This document shows positions 1 through 7,516 of a DNA stretch of 64,000 nucleotides, piece by piece. This DNA comes from Streptomyces mirabilis. GTDB taxonomy: Bacteria; Actinomycetota; Actinomycetes; Streptomycetales; Streptomycetaceae. The notes under the pieces were generated by a model. It had not been told where the DNA came from. It made no database searches and saw nothing but the letters and a program-made list of their open reading frames with translations. The translations under genes were made by a program, and so were the position numbers. Numbering within the stretch: the stretch's first letter is position 1; each line of letters opens with the position of its first letter. The stretch lies in NCBI RefSeq assembly GCF_018310535.1, contig NZ_CP074102.1, forward strand, positions 682,001 to 746,000, read 5' to 3'.

Positions 1-117
1 CTCTGGTCCACTTCTTGTGGTCACGTACGCAGCGTGACTGTCGGGCTTCGTGTGGCGGCGGTCAGGTCGCCCGAAAATCGCCCGGCCGGAATGCGGTGTG
101 GTCGACAGTGCTGCGCC

Positions 118-1716
118 GTGAACGAAGTACGGCCGCAGCTGGATGAGTTGCTGTTCTCCTCGGTGGAGGGCGTGTTCGTAGAGTCGGTCGAGGTGACCGA
201 CACGAGTGTCCGGGTCGAGGCCCGCACGACCGTCAGGCGGGCGGTCTGCCCGGGATGCGGGTGCTGGTCGGGCCGAATACACGGTTCGTACCTGCGATTT
301 CCCTGTGATCTGCCAGCCGTCGGCAAGTTCGTCGTGGTGTCGTTACGGGTGCGTCGATTCGTCTGCGCGGAGGACTCCTGTCCGCGCAAAACCTTCGCCG
401 AGCAGGTACCCGGGCTCACCCGCCGGTTCGGCCGGCGGACCGAGCGACTGCGAGCGATTTTGGTCTCGGTCGGTCTTGCGCTCGCGGGCCGGGCGGGCGC
501 CCGGATGACGGACACCTTCGGGGCGCCGGTGAGCCGGAACACCCTGCTGAGACTGATCGCCTCGCTACCGGACCCGCCTACCGCCACGCCCCGCGTGGTC
601 GGTGTGGACGAATACGCCCAGCGCAAGGGACATATCTACGGAACTGTCCTCGTCGACGTCGAGACACGTCGCCCGGTGGACCTCCTGCCGGACCGGGAGG
701 CGGACACGCTGGCGGCCTGGCTCGCCGAGCGCCCCGGCATCGAGATCGTCTGCCGCGACCGTGCCCCCTTCTTCGCCGAAGGCGCCACCCGCGGCGCCCC
801 GCAGGCCATACAGGTCGCCGACCGATGGCACCTCTGGCACAACCTGTGCGAAGCCGCCGAGAAATGCGTCTACCAGCATCGCGGCTGCCTGCGTCCCGTT
901 CCGGCCCCGGCGGACCAACCGCAGGAGAAGGCGGAGCCGGCTGCGTCATCGCCCTGGCCGACGGGGTACCGGTTCGCCGAACGCACCCGCGCCAAGCACG
1001 CCACCATCCACGCGCTCCTTGACGCCGGACACAGCAAGCGGTCCGTCGCCCGGCAACTCGGCATGACCCTCAACACCATCCTGCGCTTCTCCCGCGCCAC
1101 CACCCCGGAGGAGTTGTTCACCGGCCAGTGGCAAAGTCGAGCGACCAAACTCGACCCCTACAAGCCCTACCTCGACCAGCGCTGGCAGGAAGGCTGCACC
1201 AACGCCTGGAAACTATGGGAGGAGATCAAAGAACAGGGCTATCCACGCGGCTACGGCAGCGTCCGCGACTACGTCAGCAGGACACTTCGCGGCAAGCCCC
1301 AGCCGGTCGGGTCCCGGCCGCCATCTGCCCGAGCCGTCACACGCTGGATCCTCACCCACCCCGACGCACTGAACGAGAACGACCGACTTCACCTCAAAGC
1401 CGCCCTGGCCAACTGCCCCGAACTCGCAGCACTCGCCGAGCACGTGCGCTCCTTCGCCCACATGCTCACCCACCTGCAAGGCGACCAACTACCCGACTGG
1501 ATCGCAGCGGCGACCGCGACCACCGAACTGCCCAGTCTCCGCCGATTCGCCCAGCATCTCGAACGCGACCTCGACGCCGTTATCGCCGGCCTCTCACAAC
1601 CCTGGAACTCCGGCGTCGTCGAAGGCCACGTCAACCGGATCAAGATGCTCAAGCGTCAGATGTTCGGTCGCGCGGGCTTCGAACTCCTCCGCAAGCGCGT
1701 CCTGCTCTACGCATAG
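118..1716 (+). CDS. ISL3 family transposase
   Basis: This is a full-length ISL3-type DDE transposase of about 532 residues that would cut and paste the surrounding element. From the N-terminus it has a zinc ribbon (CPGCG, then a second CAEDSC cysteine pair), a helix-turn-helix region, and a DDE catalytic domain. The catalytic blocks are visible as VGVDEYA, then CRDRAPFF, then the C-terminal GVVEGHVNRIK block that carries the glutamate. The reading frame is intact to LLYA. The start is uncertain: GTG at 118 gives a sensible N-terminus, but in-frame starts at 34 and 91 are possible and none has a strong ribosome binding site. The gene lies between the inverted repeats described for this element. 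Nothing in it suggests inactivation, so the element may still move. Confidence 0.9.
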   Translation: MNEVRPQLDELLFSSVEGVFVESVEVTDTSVRVEARTTVRRAVCPGCGCWSGRIHGSYLRFPCDLPAVGKFVVVSLRVRRFVCAEDSCPRKTFAEQVPGLTRRFGRRTERLRAILVSVGLALAGRAGARMTDTFGAPVSRNTLLRLIASLPDPPTATPRVVGVDEYAQRKGHIYGTVLVDVETRRPVDLLPDREADTLAAWLAERPGIEIVCRDRAPFFAEGATRGAPQAIQVADRWHLWHNLCEAAEKCVYQHRGCLRPVPAPADQPQEKAEPAASSPWPTGYRFAERTRAKHATIHALLDAGHSKRSVARQLGMTLNTILRFSRATTPEELFTGQWQSRATKLDPYKPYLDQRWQEGCTNAWKLWEEIKEQGYPRGYGSVRDYVSRTLRGKPQPVGSRPPSARAVTRWILTHPDALNENDRLHLKAALANCPELAALAEHVRSFAHMLTHLQGDQLPDWIAAATATTELPSLRRFAQHLERDLDAVIAGLSQPWNSGVVEGHVNRIKMLKRQMFGRAGFELLRKRVLLYA

Positions 1717-1724
1717 ATCCCAGG

Positions 1725-2000
1725 TCAGGAGTCGTCCTCAACGAGTCCAAAACCATCAGGGAACCCCTCCAAGAACTCGCGGCGCGAAGGGTCGGCTTCC
1801 TCTGCAGCCATCGAACCGAGTAGGTCGATGAACTCGCTTCGCTGATCACTCGACAGCTGAGCCACCAGATGAGCGACACCCTCCAAGACCTTGACCGCGT
1901 CATCCGGATCCATCTGCTCGTCCTCGCACCCCTCAACGAACCAGAGGACATCGACCAAAGCCTCAGCCAGAGCACGGGTCAGCGAAAGGTACACAGGCAT
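1725..2000 (-). CDS. small acidic hypothetical protein inside the IS
   Basis: This encodes a 91-residue acidic protein rich in Asp, Glu and Leu, with no signal peptide or membrane segment and a probably all-helical fold. Family unknown to me. The start is supported by a GGGAG ribosome binding site about nine bases upstream of the ATG at 2000. It runs opposite to the transposase, ends 8 bp from the transposase stop, and lies inside the right inverted repeat of the ISL3 element, so it appears to travel with the element. Its acidic, compact character resembles immunity or anti-repressor type proteins, but that is only an impression from composition; no toxin partner is present. Confidence 0.6.
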   Translation of the reverse strand: MPVYLSLTRALAEALVDVLWFVEGCEDEQMDPDDAVKVLEGVAHLVAQLSSDQRSEFIDLLGSMAAEEADPSRREFLEGFPDGFGLVEDDS

Positions 2001-2079
2001 CGGAACGATCTCCCACCAGGCGGCTGATAGAGCGCGGCCACCTCACCACATGCCACTGACATCACTGTCGGTGAGGCAT

Positions 2080-2099
2080 CCACAGAAAGTGGACCAGAG
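2080..2099. repeat. right inverted repeat of the ISL3 element
   Basis: The reverse complement of these 20 bases matches bases 1-20 at 18 positions. The two mismatches are adjacent, in the inner third. It marks the right boundary of the element. Confidence 0.7.
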
Positions 2100-2100
2100 C

Positions 2101-2366
2101 CCGCGGTCACGTACAAAGCCAGTCGGGCCAATCGCCCGTCCCCGCAACCGTCCACCGGCTCGACGCCTACGTCAGCACGAGAGGCCGCCACGCCTCGCCC
2201 GCGCAACCGCTCCTGGATCAACGCCTGCCCAAGCTCACACTCGCGGCATGAGCCGAGACCCCGCCCGCGCGCACCCCCCGGGCACAGCGGTAGCGCTGCC
2301 CGCCCGACCTGACTCAGCGCCCGCTCCGCGCTCGGGTACGACCAACGGTGGGCCGGCTGTACGACT
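2101..2366. other. prophage gene remnant or intergenic stretch
   Basis: About 266 bp between the IS right end and the first clear phage gene. On the minus strand a frame stays open across the whole stretch and contains a CRECE cysteine pair, with fairly Streptomyces-like codons but no convincing start. It could be the end of a phage gene truncated by the IS insertion. No other feature is visible. Confidence 0.3.
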
Positions 2367-2786
2367 TCACCGCTCTCCCCGCGTAGGGATCTCACGGCCC
2401 GGGTGAGCCGCGGTGAAGTGGCCCCGGATCGCGGTCTCGATCCGCCCCCGCAGCACGGCCGCGCGGTGCCGTGACCGCTCGTTGAAGATCCGGTTGATGT
2501 CCTGCGAGCTGCCCCCCCCCAATGGCACGATGATCGGCTCTCGGCCCTCCGCGAAGGCGTCTTCGTCGCGTGCCCACCCGCAGCCGAGAGCGCACGGGAA
2601 GCGAACGATGCCGCTGCGCGGGTGCGGCCATATGTACGGGTACTCGGGCATCGGGATGATCGTCGCCTCCGGTGACGGCGCGAGCTCGGCCGCGCGGCGG
2701 GCGGCCTCGATCTCGTCAAACACCTCGCGCGGCGACTTCAGCGGCAGCGCGGCGAGGAGATCGTCCAGGTCGGCGTCGGTGGTCAC
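2367..2786 (-). CDS. phage-type hypothetical protein with Cys pair
   Basis: This is a soluble protein of 139 residues of unknown function. The start GTG at 2786 is chosen because AGAGGA lies 4-9 bases upstream; an open frame extends to 2825 without a better signal. It has a central Cys pair (CALGCGW) that could bind metal, a Gly-rich turn and an Arg-rich C-terminal helix. It follows the holin-like gene in the same direction across a strong hairpin, so it may be transcribed separately or by read-through. Position after lysis-region genes suggests the end of a phage late operon. I do not recognise the family. Confidence 0.55.
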   Translation of the reverse strand: MTTDADLDDLLAALPLKSPREVFDEIEAARRAAELAPSPEATIIPMPEYPYIWPHPRSGIVRFPCALGCGWARDEDAFAEGREPIIVPLGGGSSQDINRIFNERSRHRAAVLRGRIETAIRGHFTAAHPGREIPTRGER

Positions 2787-2830
2787 GGTGTCCTCTGTCT
2801 CGTACGGTGGGACAGAATGCCACAAAGGGG

Positions 2831-2861
2831 GACGCCCGCCCCGACGTGCAGGGCGGGCGTC
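2831..2861 (-). terminator. hairpin terminator after the holin-like gene
   Basis: A perfect 11-bp stem (GACGCCCGCCC paired with 2851-2861) and a 9-base loop begin four bases past the stop of the upstream minus-strand gene. There is no long T-run, as is usual in Streptomyces. Confidence 0.65.
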
Positions 2862-2864
2862 CGG

Positions 2865-3272
2865 TCACGGGTCGGCCGGATCGTCCGGCGGGGCGGGCAG
2901 GGCAGTCGGCTGCGAAGGGTGCGGGGCCGCGTCGGGACAGAGCAGGGCCAGGCGCTCGTTCGCCTGGTCGACGGCGTCTCGAAGGCTGCTGCCGTTGTTG
3001 GGATACACCTCGTGCCAGACGTGGCCGAGGCGTTCCTCCATCCCCGATACCCGCTCCATCACGCCCGGGCGCGCCGGGACCCCGGGGCGGCCCTCTTCCC
3101 CGTACCAGTCGTCGAGGAACTGGCTGGTGCGACGGAACAGGTGCGAAGCCGCCCGGATCAGCCGCCACAGGGCGGTGCCGCCGCCGACGAGGACCGATAT
3201 GGCCCCGCCCCATACCAGCACCGTGTCGACGGCGGGGACGCCCGTTGTGACGTCCACGCCTAGCCCTCCCAC
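2865..3272 (-). CDS. phage membrane protein, holin-like
   Basis: This encodes a 135-residue protein with one N-terminal hydrophobic segment (about residues 15-38, rich in V, G and L), followed by a polar helical region with FLDDWYGEEGRPG and a C-terminal tail rich in Pro and Ala. One membrane span followed by a charged helix, a position just after the endolysin and a terminator at its end are what one expects of a holin or accessory lysis protein of a Streptomyces phage. That role is inferred from context; holins are too diverse to prove by sequence. Its start overlaps the end of the preceding gene by 13 bp, so translation is probably coupled. Confidence 0.6.
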   Translation of the reverse strand: MGGLGVDVTTGVPAVDTVLVWGGAISVLVGGGTALWRLIRAASHLFRRTSQFLDDWYGEEGRPGVPARPGVMERVSGMEERLGHVWHEVYPNNGSSLRDAVDQANERLALLCPDAAPHPSQPTALPAPPDDPADP

Positions 3273-3634
3273 ACGAGCGTGGTCAGGACGGCGCTCGCGA
3301 CCTCGACCTGGTCGTCCGACTGGTTCAGCAGCCGCACCCGCATGTTCCGGCCCGCCGCCAGACGCTTCGTCAGCGGCACGATGGCATAGGAGCCTCCGGC
3401 CGTGCCGATGACCTCGTGGATCGGGTGGTCCGCCTTCAACGCGCCCGCGTCGTCGTACTCGCTCATGCGGACCTGCACGACTTCGCCCTCGGGCAGGCCC
3501 TCGAACCGCAGGCTGAGCGAGCCGGTGAACCTCGCGGCGCCCTTCACGAAGGTCGGGCTGTTCGTCGCGTGGCCGTCAGGCTCGTCGGTCCACTCGGTGG
3601 TGAACTCGACGTCGTCCCACAGGCCCGGCGCGAG
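3260..3634 (-). pseudogene. C-terminal beta-domain fragment of phage endolysin
   Basis: An internal start at 3547 would give 95 residues, but coding sense runs further upstream in the same frame to the IS border at 3635, reading LAPGLWDDVEFTTEW and onward. The fragment looks like a beta-rich C-terminal domain (GTAGGSYAIVPLTKRL, MRVRLLNQSD). On the far side of two inserted elements, the amidase fragment ends in LGLVHSY. Removing the inserts would bring the two parts together in a compatible frame, so I infer a single endolysin gene with an N-terminal amidase and this C-terminal domain, split by insertion. Whether the fragment is still translated is unknown. Confidence 0.6.
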
Positions 3635-4064
3635 CTAGTGCTTTGACCGCATAGGTTCGCCGGGTTGGCGGTTGGATGAGTGGTGACGTTCGTTCCAACT
3701 CATCCGGTGGGGCGGACGACCACTGAGAACCGCACAGCCTGATCCCACCGCCCGGGCAGTACATGGCTCAACGCCGGCGCCGCTTCGGAAACAGTGCGCT
3801 GAGCGTCCCGGAGACAATCGCTCCGAATAGCAGCCATACCCACGGCGCCCCGCCCGGCCGATGCGAAACGACCGCAGCGTACGCGAAGAAGCCAAGGCCA
3901 CCGCCCACCAGGGTGAACGCAAAGCCGCGAAGCCCGAACCACCACCTGGGGCGATCTATCTCTGGGGTCACACCGGGCATTATCCACGCTCGCTGGCAGG
4001 CCACGAGGCATCCCAGGAGCGATCGTCTCTGCAACACGGCGAACCTATGCGGTCACAGCACTAG
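3635..4064. mobile_element. miniature element (MITE-like) with 28-bp inverted repeats
   Basis: The 28 bases at 3635-3662 and the reverse complement of 4037-4064 differ at one position. The ends begin with CTAGTGCT. The interval is only 430 bp and contains no transposase, so it could move only with help in trans, or it is a deletion derivative of a larger IS. A minus-strand membrane-protein ORF occupies most of it. It interrupts the phage endolysin gene and shares its right CTAG with the next element. Confidence 0.8.
3768..3980 (-). CDS. small membrane protein carried by the miniature element
   Basis: The frame encodes about 70 residues from ATG at 3980 (89 if the GTG at 4037, next to the inverted repeat, is used). 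The protein has two predicted membrane segments, roughly FAFTLVGGGLGFFAYAAVV and VWLLFGAIVSGTLSAL, and ends in a basic KRRRR tail, giving a simple hairpin topology. I do not recognise a family. No strong ribosome binding site is visible. The open frame and the clean hydrophobic pattern suggest real coding sequence, but a chance ORF in high-GC DNA cannot be excluded. Confidence 0.4.
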   Translation of the reverse strand: MPGVTPEIDRPRWWFGLRGFAFTLVGGGLGFFAYAAVVSHRPGGAPWVWLLFGAIVSGTLSALFPKRRRR

Positions 4065-4586
4065 GGCGCGTATCGAGTCGTGATCAATCTGCGGGATTTG
4101 CTCTCGCGGCGGGGTCTGGTCCGGTAGGCCTTCTTGCGTGACGCGAGTGACCGCGGGCCAGGCCGCGGACAGTCCGCAGTTCATCCCGGTGCTCAAGAAG
4201 TTAAGGGTCCGCGGCCCCGTCGGCCGTCCCCGCACCCGGCCGGACGCGGTCGCCGGAGACAAGGCCTACTCGTCCCGCGGCAACCGGGCCCACCTGCGCC
4301 AACGCGGCATCAAGGCAGTCATCCCGGAGAAGAAGGACCAGGCCGCCAACCGAAAGAAGAAGGGCTCCGGGGGCGGCCGCCCCGTCAGCCACGACGCCGA
4401 CCTCTACAAGGAGAGGAACACCGTCGAGCGCCTGATCAACAAGCTCAAGGCCTGGCGAGGCATCGCCACCCGATACGACAAGACCCCGGACAGCTACCTC
4501 GCCGGCCTCCACCTACGCGCCTCGATGATCTGGATCAAAGACCTCACCCGGACCACCCATTGATCACGACTCGATACGCGCCCTAG
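4061..4586. mobile_element. deletion derivative of an IS5-family element
   Basis: The 27 bases at 4061-4087 and the reverse complement of 4560-4586 are identical; the ends begin with CTAGGGCGCG. Between them remains only the C-terminal part of an IS5-type transposase, so an internal deletion has removed the N-terminal half. It abuts the previous miniature element and shares one CTAG with it, suggesting that one inserted at the target duplication of the other. Confidence 0.85.
4138..4563 (+). pseudogene. IS5-family transposase, C-terminal fragment
   Basis: About 141 residues correspond to the last part of an IS5-family (DDE_Tnp_1-type) transposase. Visible are TAGQAADSPQFIPVL, then DKAYSSRGNR, which carries a catalytic Asp, and KERNTVERLINKLKAW, which carries the final Glu block. 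The N-terminal half with the DNA-binding region and the first Asp is missing, and no proper start is present; the first in-frame ATG lies inside the conserved domain. It cannot make an active transposase, although the intact ends could be used in trans by a complete relative elsewhere. Confidence 0.85.
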
Positions 4587-5218
4587 TAGCTGTGGACGAG
4601 GCCGAGGTTGACGTAGTCGGGCACGGTGTCCGTCTCCTGTGCGCTGGGGCTCCAGCTCGCCGGGTGTGCCAGTCGCTCGGCGACGTCGGCCCGGAGCTGC
4701 GCCATGGTGAACGTGAAACGCCCGCGGCGGCCGTAGCCCTCGACGATCCCGGCCGGGTCGGGCTTGCCCTCGACGCTCGTTTCCAGGTGTCCGGCGACGC
4801 TTCCCCTGGACCAGCCGTGATGACGGCAGAGGGCCGCGTTGTACCGGACCCAGGTGTCGTACTGGGCGCGGGTGTAGGGGTCGACGCCGTTGCCGAGGTT
4901 TTCTACCTCGATCCCGTACAAGGCGTCATTGCCGTCGACGGTGCCAGTCGACTTGTCGGGCTTGGGGATCGGCCGCTCGGCCACGATCGCGTCGAACGAT
5001 TTCTTCGCCGCGAGGCCGGCATTTGGCGCGACCGGCGGCGACGAGGACCAGGACGCCGTTCTTGGGCAGGTACGTGTGCGCGAGGGGTGCCGGCACCGTG
5101 GAGCTCTGCCCGCTGTAGGCGATCGCGTGGAGGGAGTTCGTCCCGGCCGTGTGGTGGTTCAAACTGCCGTAGACCGGTCCGAACTTCTTGCCCGTGGCAG
5201 CGTCCCGGCCACGGGTGG
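4587..5218 (-). pseudogene. phage N-acetylmuramoyl-L-alanine amidase (endolysin), frameshifted
   Basis: Two frames together spell an amidase_2-type endolysin. The upstream part reads GPVYGSLNHHTAG (a zinc-ligand His), PLAHTYLPKNG and LVAAGRA. After a frame change near 5027 the next frame continues AGLAAKKSFDAIVAERPIPKP, NDALYGIEVEN, CRHHGWSRGSVAGHLE and GKPDPAG, which supply the remaining zinc and catalytic positions. Compared with the expected GRANHAGLAAKK, two bases are missing. The 3' end runs into the IS border at 4586, where the TAG stop comes from the element. So the gene is broken twice. It would have cut the amide between MurNAc and L-Ala during phage lysis. The intact catalytic residues suggest recent decay. 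Confidence 0.75.
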
Positions 5219-6206
5219 TCCACCAGACCTGGACGCTCTGGGAGCTGCCGCAGGCAATGGTGCCGACCGGGGGCGCGCCTGCGCTGTAGGCGCCGGTCTG
5301 GAGGTTGATCCATCCCTCGGAGGTGACCACGCCATCGCAGTCGCGGACGACGGCGACGGCGATCGGTGTCCCGTCCGGCAGGCACAGGCCGATGGTGGCG
5401 GTCGGCGTGGTCGGCGAGGCGCAGTCGTTCACCGGCAGGCAGACGCCGACGGTGGCGGTCCGCGTGTAGGCCGTGGTGCCGTCGAGGAGCGTGTCCGCCG
5501 TGGTGGTTCCGGCGTCGTCGGTGATGAACGTGCGCAGGAACGGGGCGGAGGTGCCATCGGCCTGGACGTCGCAGACGAGTTGCGCCGTCCGGTCCGCGGC
5601 GGTCCGGCACGGCACGATGGACGGCGCGGCCAGGACGGCGCCGGTGGCAAGATCGAGGTATGTGACGGCCGGATCCCCGCAGGCGGCGCACTTGAGGACG
5701 ACCGCCGTGCCGGTGCCACCGGCGCCGTCGTCGTAGCAGACGGTGCCGAGGACGACGGGGGTATCCGCGGTGGTGTCCTCCGCCGGGCAGTCGACCGGCG
5801 CGACTGGCGCGTACGGCTGCGCGAAGTCACCATCCAGGAACGCGCCGAGGAGGGTGGGAGCGCCGCCGTTGCACGGGTCGAGGGCCCACACCTCCACGTA
5901 CGTGACGTCCGCGGTGCCGTCGCCGCTGGTGTCGTCGCACAGGGTGCGGGTGGTGATCTGCCGGGCGCAGCCGTTGCTCTGGCCGCCGCACACACTGAGC
6001 GTCCCGGTCGGCGTGTAGGCCGCGCCGGTGGCCGGGGTGCCGACCCGGTCGCCGCTGGTGGTGTCGTAGACCGGCTCGACGAGGGCCAGGCCGGCCACGC
6101 TTCCGTCAGGCAGTACGTCGCAGAGGAGGACGGTCTCGACGTCGACGCGGCGCGTGGCCGCTACGCCGCTGACGATGACCGAGCCGCCCCCGCAGCATCC
6201 GCTCAC
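4926..6206 (-). CDS. phage tail-type repeat protein fused in frame to amidase N-terminus
   Basis: The frame starts at GTG 6206 behind a CGGGGGG ribosome binding site and encodes 426 residues. Residues about 1-330 are beta-rich, Thr/Ala/Val/Gly-rich segments with regularly placed Cys (CDVQADG..FLR, then TLLDGT, then VGVC), the same repeat as in the larger protein at 8160-10890. Around residue 330 (IACGSSQSVQV) the sequence changes without a frame break into the amidase (WWTTRGRDAATGKK). The last part is out-of-frame nonsense caused by the 2-base loss. I read this as a tail or adhesin protein joined to the endolysin by an internal prophage deletion. A natural tail-lysin fusion is the alternative. 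Confidence 0.6.
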   Translation of the reverse strand: MSGCCGGGSVIVSGVAATRRVDVETVLLCDVLPDGSVAGLALVEPVYDTTSGDRVGTPATGAAYTPTGTLSVCGGQSNGCARQITTRTLCDDTSGDGTADVTYVEVWALDPCNGGAPTLLGAFLDGDFAQPYAPVAPVDCPAEDTTADTPVVLGTVCYDDGAGGTGTAVVLKCAACGDPAVTYLDLATGAVLAAPSIVPCRTAADRTAQLVCDVQADGTSAPFLRTFITDDAGTTTADTLLDGTTAYTRTATVGVCLPVNDCASPTTPTATIGLCLPDGTPIAVAVVRDCDGVVTSEGWINLQTGAYSAGAPPVGTIACGSSQSVQVWWTTRGRDAATGKKFGPVYGSLNHHTAGTNSLHAIAYSGQSSTVPAPLAHTYLPKNGVLVLVAAGRAKCRPRGEEIVRRDRGRAADPQARQVDWHRRRQ

Positions 6207-6274
6207 AGAGTCACCCCCCGCGTGCCGAGGCGACCGGGGGCAAGCGGCGATAGACGTAGGAATGTTCCGGGCAT
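6203..6274 (-). CDS. tiny phage ORF, 23 aa, overlapping next gene
   Basis: ATG at 6274 has a good GAGGAAG ribosome binding site and reads 23 residues (MPGTFLRLSPLAPGR and onward). Its TGA overlaps the GTG start of the repeat protein (GTGA), so it could act as a leader that couples translation. No homologue is known to me. Confidence 0.4.
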   Translation of the reverse strand: MPGTFLRLSPLAPGRLGTRGVTL

Positions 6275-6284
6275 GGACGCTTCC

Positions 6285-6404
6285 TCACGGGAGGTTCATC
6301 GCCCGGCCCAGAACCAGCAGCGTCCCCAAGGTTACCGTCAGCAGCAGAACCCACACGGGGAGCAAACGAGTAATGCAGGGCGAACGCCGCAGGCGCGGGA
6401 ACAC
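6285..6404 (-). CDS. small phage membrane protein, 39 aa
   Basis: GTG at 6404 is preceded by GAGAGGG at a spacing of six bases. The 39-residue product has an N-terminal basic stretch (RLRRS) and one strong membrane span (WVLLLTVTLGTLLVL). It ends two codons before the ribosome binding site of the next tiny ORF, so the three small-to-large phage genes are packed as an operon. A one-span peptide near tail and lysis genes could be a holin-like or superinfection peptide, but this is a guess. Confidence 0.45.
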   Translation of the reverse strand: MFPRLRRSPCITRLLPVWVLLLTVTLGTLLVLGRAMNLP

Positions 6405-6817
6405 CGGCGACCCTCTCACCGAACACCTTGAGCTGGCCACGGCTACAAAGAGGACCGTCGACCGACCGAGGCCCGGTGAGTCGCGACCGTAAAGACATGG
6501 CATGACGGTGAGCCATCGACAGCGGCAGCACCGCAGAGAGTCGTTGAAGGGGACGGTCGAATTCAAAATCATGTGACGCTCCATCAGAATCCCTTGTAGC
6601 TGGGGGTTTACAGGGATGGCACTTCACCAGCTAGGCAGATGAGGGGCGAGTGGGGTGGGTTCCGTTGGCGTCACGGCGGGGGATATTCGAACCTCAGGTA
6701 ATCCTCAAGCCAAAAGATGACTCTTGACGATCAACAGCTGGTCGATCACTGTCGTCACAGCTCTTCGGAGCGGGAGCGCCTGACTAGCGCAACCTAAAAC
6801 AAGGGGCGGGGATCAAT
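6405..6817. promoter_or_regulatory. upstream region of the secreted-protein cassette
   Basis: About 410 bp without a convincing gene. It is less GC-rich than its surroundings near 6690-6810. A possible promoter for the plus-strand cassette is TTGACG at 6724-6729 followed after 17 bases by CACTGT. The -10 match is weak. AAGGGGCGGGG at 6801-6811 serves as ribosome binding site for the TTG start at 6818. Confidence 0.35.
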
Positions 6818-7516
6818 TTGCTAGGCGGCAATTCAGTGCGCCATCGTGTCATGCAGGCCGTAGTGGGGGGCTCTACAGCATTGGTGCTGTTCGGCGGCCT
6901 CGGGACGCAAGCCGCATTCGCAGATGACGGTGACACGACGGGCAATTCGGCGACCGTGCACGAAACGGCACCGGATGAGGTCGATGAGACCGATGCAGTA
7001 GAGGTGCCATCGAATCAGGTGGACACCGAACCCGACATTCCCAGCACTGACCCTGGACCGGGCAATCACCCGGGAAGTGAGTACTGCGACCCAATCAATG
7101 TCTACACGCCTACATACAAGGGCGGATATCACATGAAGGGCATTGGCGTCACGCAGTCCAACACCAACGCGACCAGCAGGAGTATGACGTCAACATTCAC
7201 GTCGACGACCACCGGAACCGTTGGCGTCGCCGTTGCCGGCCACCTCTCCACCAGCGTCCAAGTCAGGATAGCCAAGATTGAGGCGAAGTACGACGTGACT
7301 CTCAGCGCCTCCGTGGCGGTCGGCATCTCCACTTCATCCGCCATCACGACGCCGGCGCACTACTCCACGTACGGGAAGTACGGCGTCTACCGACTGCGCA
7401 ACCAAGGGGTCAGCTACCACTACTACACCAATTGCGTCACCACTTCGCACGTCACCGTGACCAGCTACACGCCTCACCACATAGGCTGGTACATCTGGGA
7501 AACGAAGAACGGATGA
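6818..7516 (+). CDS. secreted protein of unknown function (prophage moron)
   Basis: This is a 232-residue exported protein. It starts at TTG, chosen for the GGGG box six bases upstream. It has a Sec signal peptide (basic RHR, hydrophobic VVGGSTALVLFGGLG, cleavage after AFA), then an acidic Asp/Glu/Thr/Pro-rich linker (about residues 40-88), then a Ser/Thr/Tyr-rich beta domain with STSVQVRIAKIEAKYDV and many Thr-Ser pairs. Two Cys residues may form a disulfide. I do not recognise a family. The gene overlaps the lipoprotein gene that follows by ATGA. It is on the strand opposite to the phage genes, with its own promoter region and terminator, and has fewer G/C third positions than its neighbours, all signs of an acquired moron. 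Confidence 0.7.
   Translation: MLGGNSVRHRVMQAVVGGSTALVLFGGLGTQAAFADDGDTTGNSATVHETAPDEVDETDAVEVPSNQVDTEPDIPSTDPGPGNHPGSEYCDPINVYTPTYKGGYHMKGIGVTQSNTNATSRSMTSTFTSTTTGTVGVAVAGHLSTSVQVRIAKIEAKYDVTLSASVAVGISTSSAITTPAHYSTYGKYGVYRLRNQGVSYHYYTNCVTTSHVTVTSYTPHHIGWYIWETKNG

Larger units (their letters stand above)
1..2100. mobile_element. ISL3-family insertion sequence with passenger ORF
   Basis: The first 20 bases and the reverse complement of 2080-2099 agree at 18 of 20 positions, including 13 matching outer bases (CTCTGGTCCACTT). They bracket a complete ISL3-type transposase gene on the plus strand and a small minus-strand ORF. The left end lies at or just outside the first base of the window, so the left flank and any target duplication cannot be read. 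ISL3 elements normally carry only the transposase, so the roughly 380 bp between the transposase stop and the right end, filled by the antisense ORF, would be cargo. Confidence 0.75.

Noticed and set aside
19..2114. 10-bp direct repeat GGTCACGTAC at 19-28 and 2105-2114 as a target duplication
   Set aside because: One copy lies inside the left end and the other five bases outside the right end, so it cannot be a duplication produced by insertion of this element; treated as chance.
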